A DNA stretch of 64,000 nt from Acidaminobacter hydrogenoformans DSM 2784 (lineage in GTDB: Bacteria; Bacillota; Clostridia; Peptostreptococcales; Acidaminobacteraceae). This document shows positions 62,779-64,000 of the stretch, in pieces. The stretch's first letter is position 1. Each line of letters begins with the position of its first letter. The stretch covers positions 124,001 to 188,000 of the forward strand of contig NZ_FMWL01000004.1 of assembly GCF_900103005.1 (NCBI RefSeq), given 5' to 3'. Made by a program: the position numbers and the translations under genes. The notes beneath the pieces were generated by a model. The model had not been told where the DNA came from, searched no databases, and saw only the letters and a program-made list of their open reading frames with translations.

Positions 62779-64000
62779 ATGGTGAAATTATTAAATCCAT
62801 TTTTCGTGAAAATCGAGAAGAAAAGATCTCAATTGAGCGCTTTAACACCAGTCAAGTGGCGGCCTCTGGTGACTGCCGCTTGCCTGGCTGGATGCCTTCT
62901 GGGTATTGGGCTTCAGGCTGCTTTACCCGCTTATGCCCTTGAAGCCACCCCGGATAAGCAAATCCGGATTGGGGTGAAATTTGGCAGCGTCACGGATGCC
63001 ACAACGGTACTGACCTCCACCAGCGGCTTTAAGCTTGGTACTATTGACGGTGAGGGGACCTTTACAGATACCGGGGCGGTATTGCCGCTAAATACCCTTT
63101 ATGTCATCAAGAATACGAGGTTGGTTGGCGAAACCATCGGCAGCCCAAGCGGGGGGAGCAGCAGTGCTTATTTTGGGCCCTATCATCTCCAGGTGGGACC
63201 GGAGTTTGACAGCTACCTTGAAATGAGACAGGTGCTCGACGAGACCGCGCTTCAGCTACAGGGCCTTTTCCCAGCCTATGATGATGGCTGGCGGATTTAT
63301 GTGGGCACATACCTGTCTGAGGCCGAGCGGAATACGAAGAAGGCGCAGATTGAAGAGGTTCTGCCGGAGCTCGTGCTGTCCCTGGCACCGCTGAATGATC
63401 AGGCCGTCATGGTTGTCGACGGCACAGCGGTCCACCTCTATTATGATACGCTGGATGAGGTATTTGGTTTCATGCCTCAGGCCAATGGTGACCTGACCGG
63501 CTTCGAAAGCCGCAAATACCGGGGCGCCATAGGCATACGCCGTTATGTGGACAGCGATCCTACCGTCATCAATTATATTGGGGTTGAGCCTTATCTTTAC
63601 GGTGTTCTCCCAAGGGAAATGTCCGGTGACTGGCCACTGGAGGCGCTCAAGGCACAGGCTGTCGCGGCCAGGAACTATGCCTACGCTTCAATGGGCAAGC
63701 ATGAAAAATGGAGCTTTGACCTTTGCAACCTTCAGGATTGTCAGGTTTATGGCGGTGCCAGTGTCGAACGGCCGCGTTCCAATGACGCCGTGGATGAAAC
63801 CTTGGCAAAGCTTCTGCTTTACGACGGGAAACCCATCACCGCGTTTTATCATTCAAACAGCGGCGGGCGTACGGAAAGCTCAGAGTACATATGGTCAGAG
63901 GCGGTGCCTTATCTTAGGTCTGTTGCGGATCCCTATTCCGTTGGACAGCCCTCTGCCACTTGGACAAAGACTTATACAAAAGCGCAAATAGATGAGATTC
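62779..64000 (+). CDS. spoIID: SpoIID/LytB domain protein (3' end outside window)
   Basis: The frame from the ATG at 62779 is open to the window end (407 residues seen). N-terminal membrane anchor or signal (about 32-53), a domain with LTGFESRKYRGAIGIRRYVD, and the SpoIID core: YLYGVLPREMSGDWPLEALK, AQAVAARNYAYASMG, AFYHSNSGGRTESSEYIW. SpoIID is a lytic transglycosylase that, with SpoIIP, drives engulfment in sporulation; LytB-like relatives act in cell-wall turnover. The catalytic Glu is expected in PREMSG. Directly follows ruvB. Confidence 0.88.
   Translation, partial: MVKLLNPFFVKIEKKRSQLSALTPVKWRPLVTAACLAGCLLGIGLQAALPAYALEATPDKQIRIGVKFGSVTDATTVLTSTSGFKLGTIDGEGTFTDTGAVLPLNTLYVIKNTRLVGETIGSPSGGSSSAYFGPYHLQVGPEFDSYLEMRQVLDETALQLQGLFPAYDDGWRIYVGTYLSEAERNTKKAQIEEVLPELVLSLAPLNDQAVMVVDGTAVHLYYDTLDEVFGFMPQANGDLTGFESRKYRGAIGIRRYVDSDPTVINYIGVEPYLYGVLPREMSGDWPLEALKAQAVAARNYAYASMGKHEKWSFDLCNLQDCQVYGGASVERPRSNDAVDETLAKLLLYDGKPITAFYHSNSGGRTESSEYIWSEAVPYLRSVADPYSVGQPSATWTKTYTKAQIDEI

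Overview
The window reads as a chromosomal segment of a low-to-mid GC Gram-positive anaerobe of the class Clostridia. The signs are a SpoIID-type sporulation gene behind ruvAB, a GlnK/GlnL-type two-component pair, a BmrCD-type heterodimeric ABC exporter, strong AGGAGG-type ribosome sites with many TTG and GTG starts, a molybdenum hydroxylase, and a glycyl radical enzyme with its activase. I cannot name the genus. No tRNA, rRNA, CRISPR array, prophage or intact transposase was seen.

Layout. 1-10 kb: MATE exporter (cut by the window edge), a VOC/DEAD-box helicase pair, a TipA-like MerR regulator with its own 19-bp-spacer promoter, a membrane-anchored Ig-like protein, a papain-like (C39-like) protein, an LtaS-like sulfatase and a frameshifted pirin. 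10-17 kb: hflK-hflC, an MBL hydrolase, an AEC transporter, then a RavA/ViaA-like MoxR-VWA pair on the other strand. 17.7-31.1 kb: a one-strand purine/ureide block (three-subunit xanthine-dehydrogenase-type enzyme, NCS2 permease, PucR regulator, AllH, a split AllF, AllG, a metal cyclase-family hydrolase, a CaiB-type CoA transferase). 31.5-40 kb: second MATE, two small membrane proteins, two divergent cyclase-family paralogues, the copper operon (HTH regulator, copA, copZ) and a Fur/PerR regulator. 40-47 kb: a GGDEF/HD-GYP protein overlapping a PduT-like microcompartment shell protein, a CobW GTPase, a PduO adenosyltransferase and a large acidic repeat protein. 47-51.5 kb: a leader peptide with two tandem attenuators in front of the ABC exporter, then xpt. 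51.7-55.5 kb: GlnK/GlnL-like pair and an NhaC antiporter. 55.8-64 kb: a YjjI-type glycyl radical enzyme, an ECF sigma/anti-sigma pair, a zinc-ribbon protein, a YjjW-type activase, ruvA, ruvB and a truncated spoIID-like gene.

The most striking signals are: (1) the leader peptide at 46998-47078 followed by five RNA segments that pair in two mutually exclusive ways, which looks like ribosome-controlled attenuation of the exporter; (2) the purine/ureide block, which joins an oxamate-carbamoyltransferase-like AllFGH set (AllF split in two) to a ring-opening hydrolase and a CoA transferase; (3) a PduT-like shell protein keeping the Fe-S ligand Cys38 but with no visible compartment operon; and (4) three families of short dispersed repeats found between genes, in terminators, in promoters and inside reading frames.
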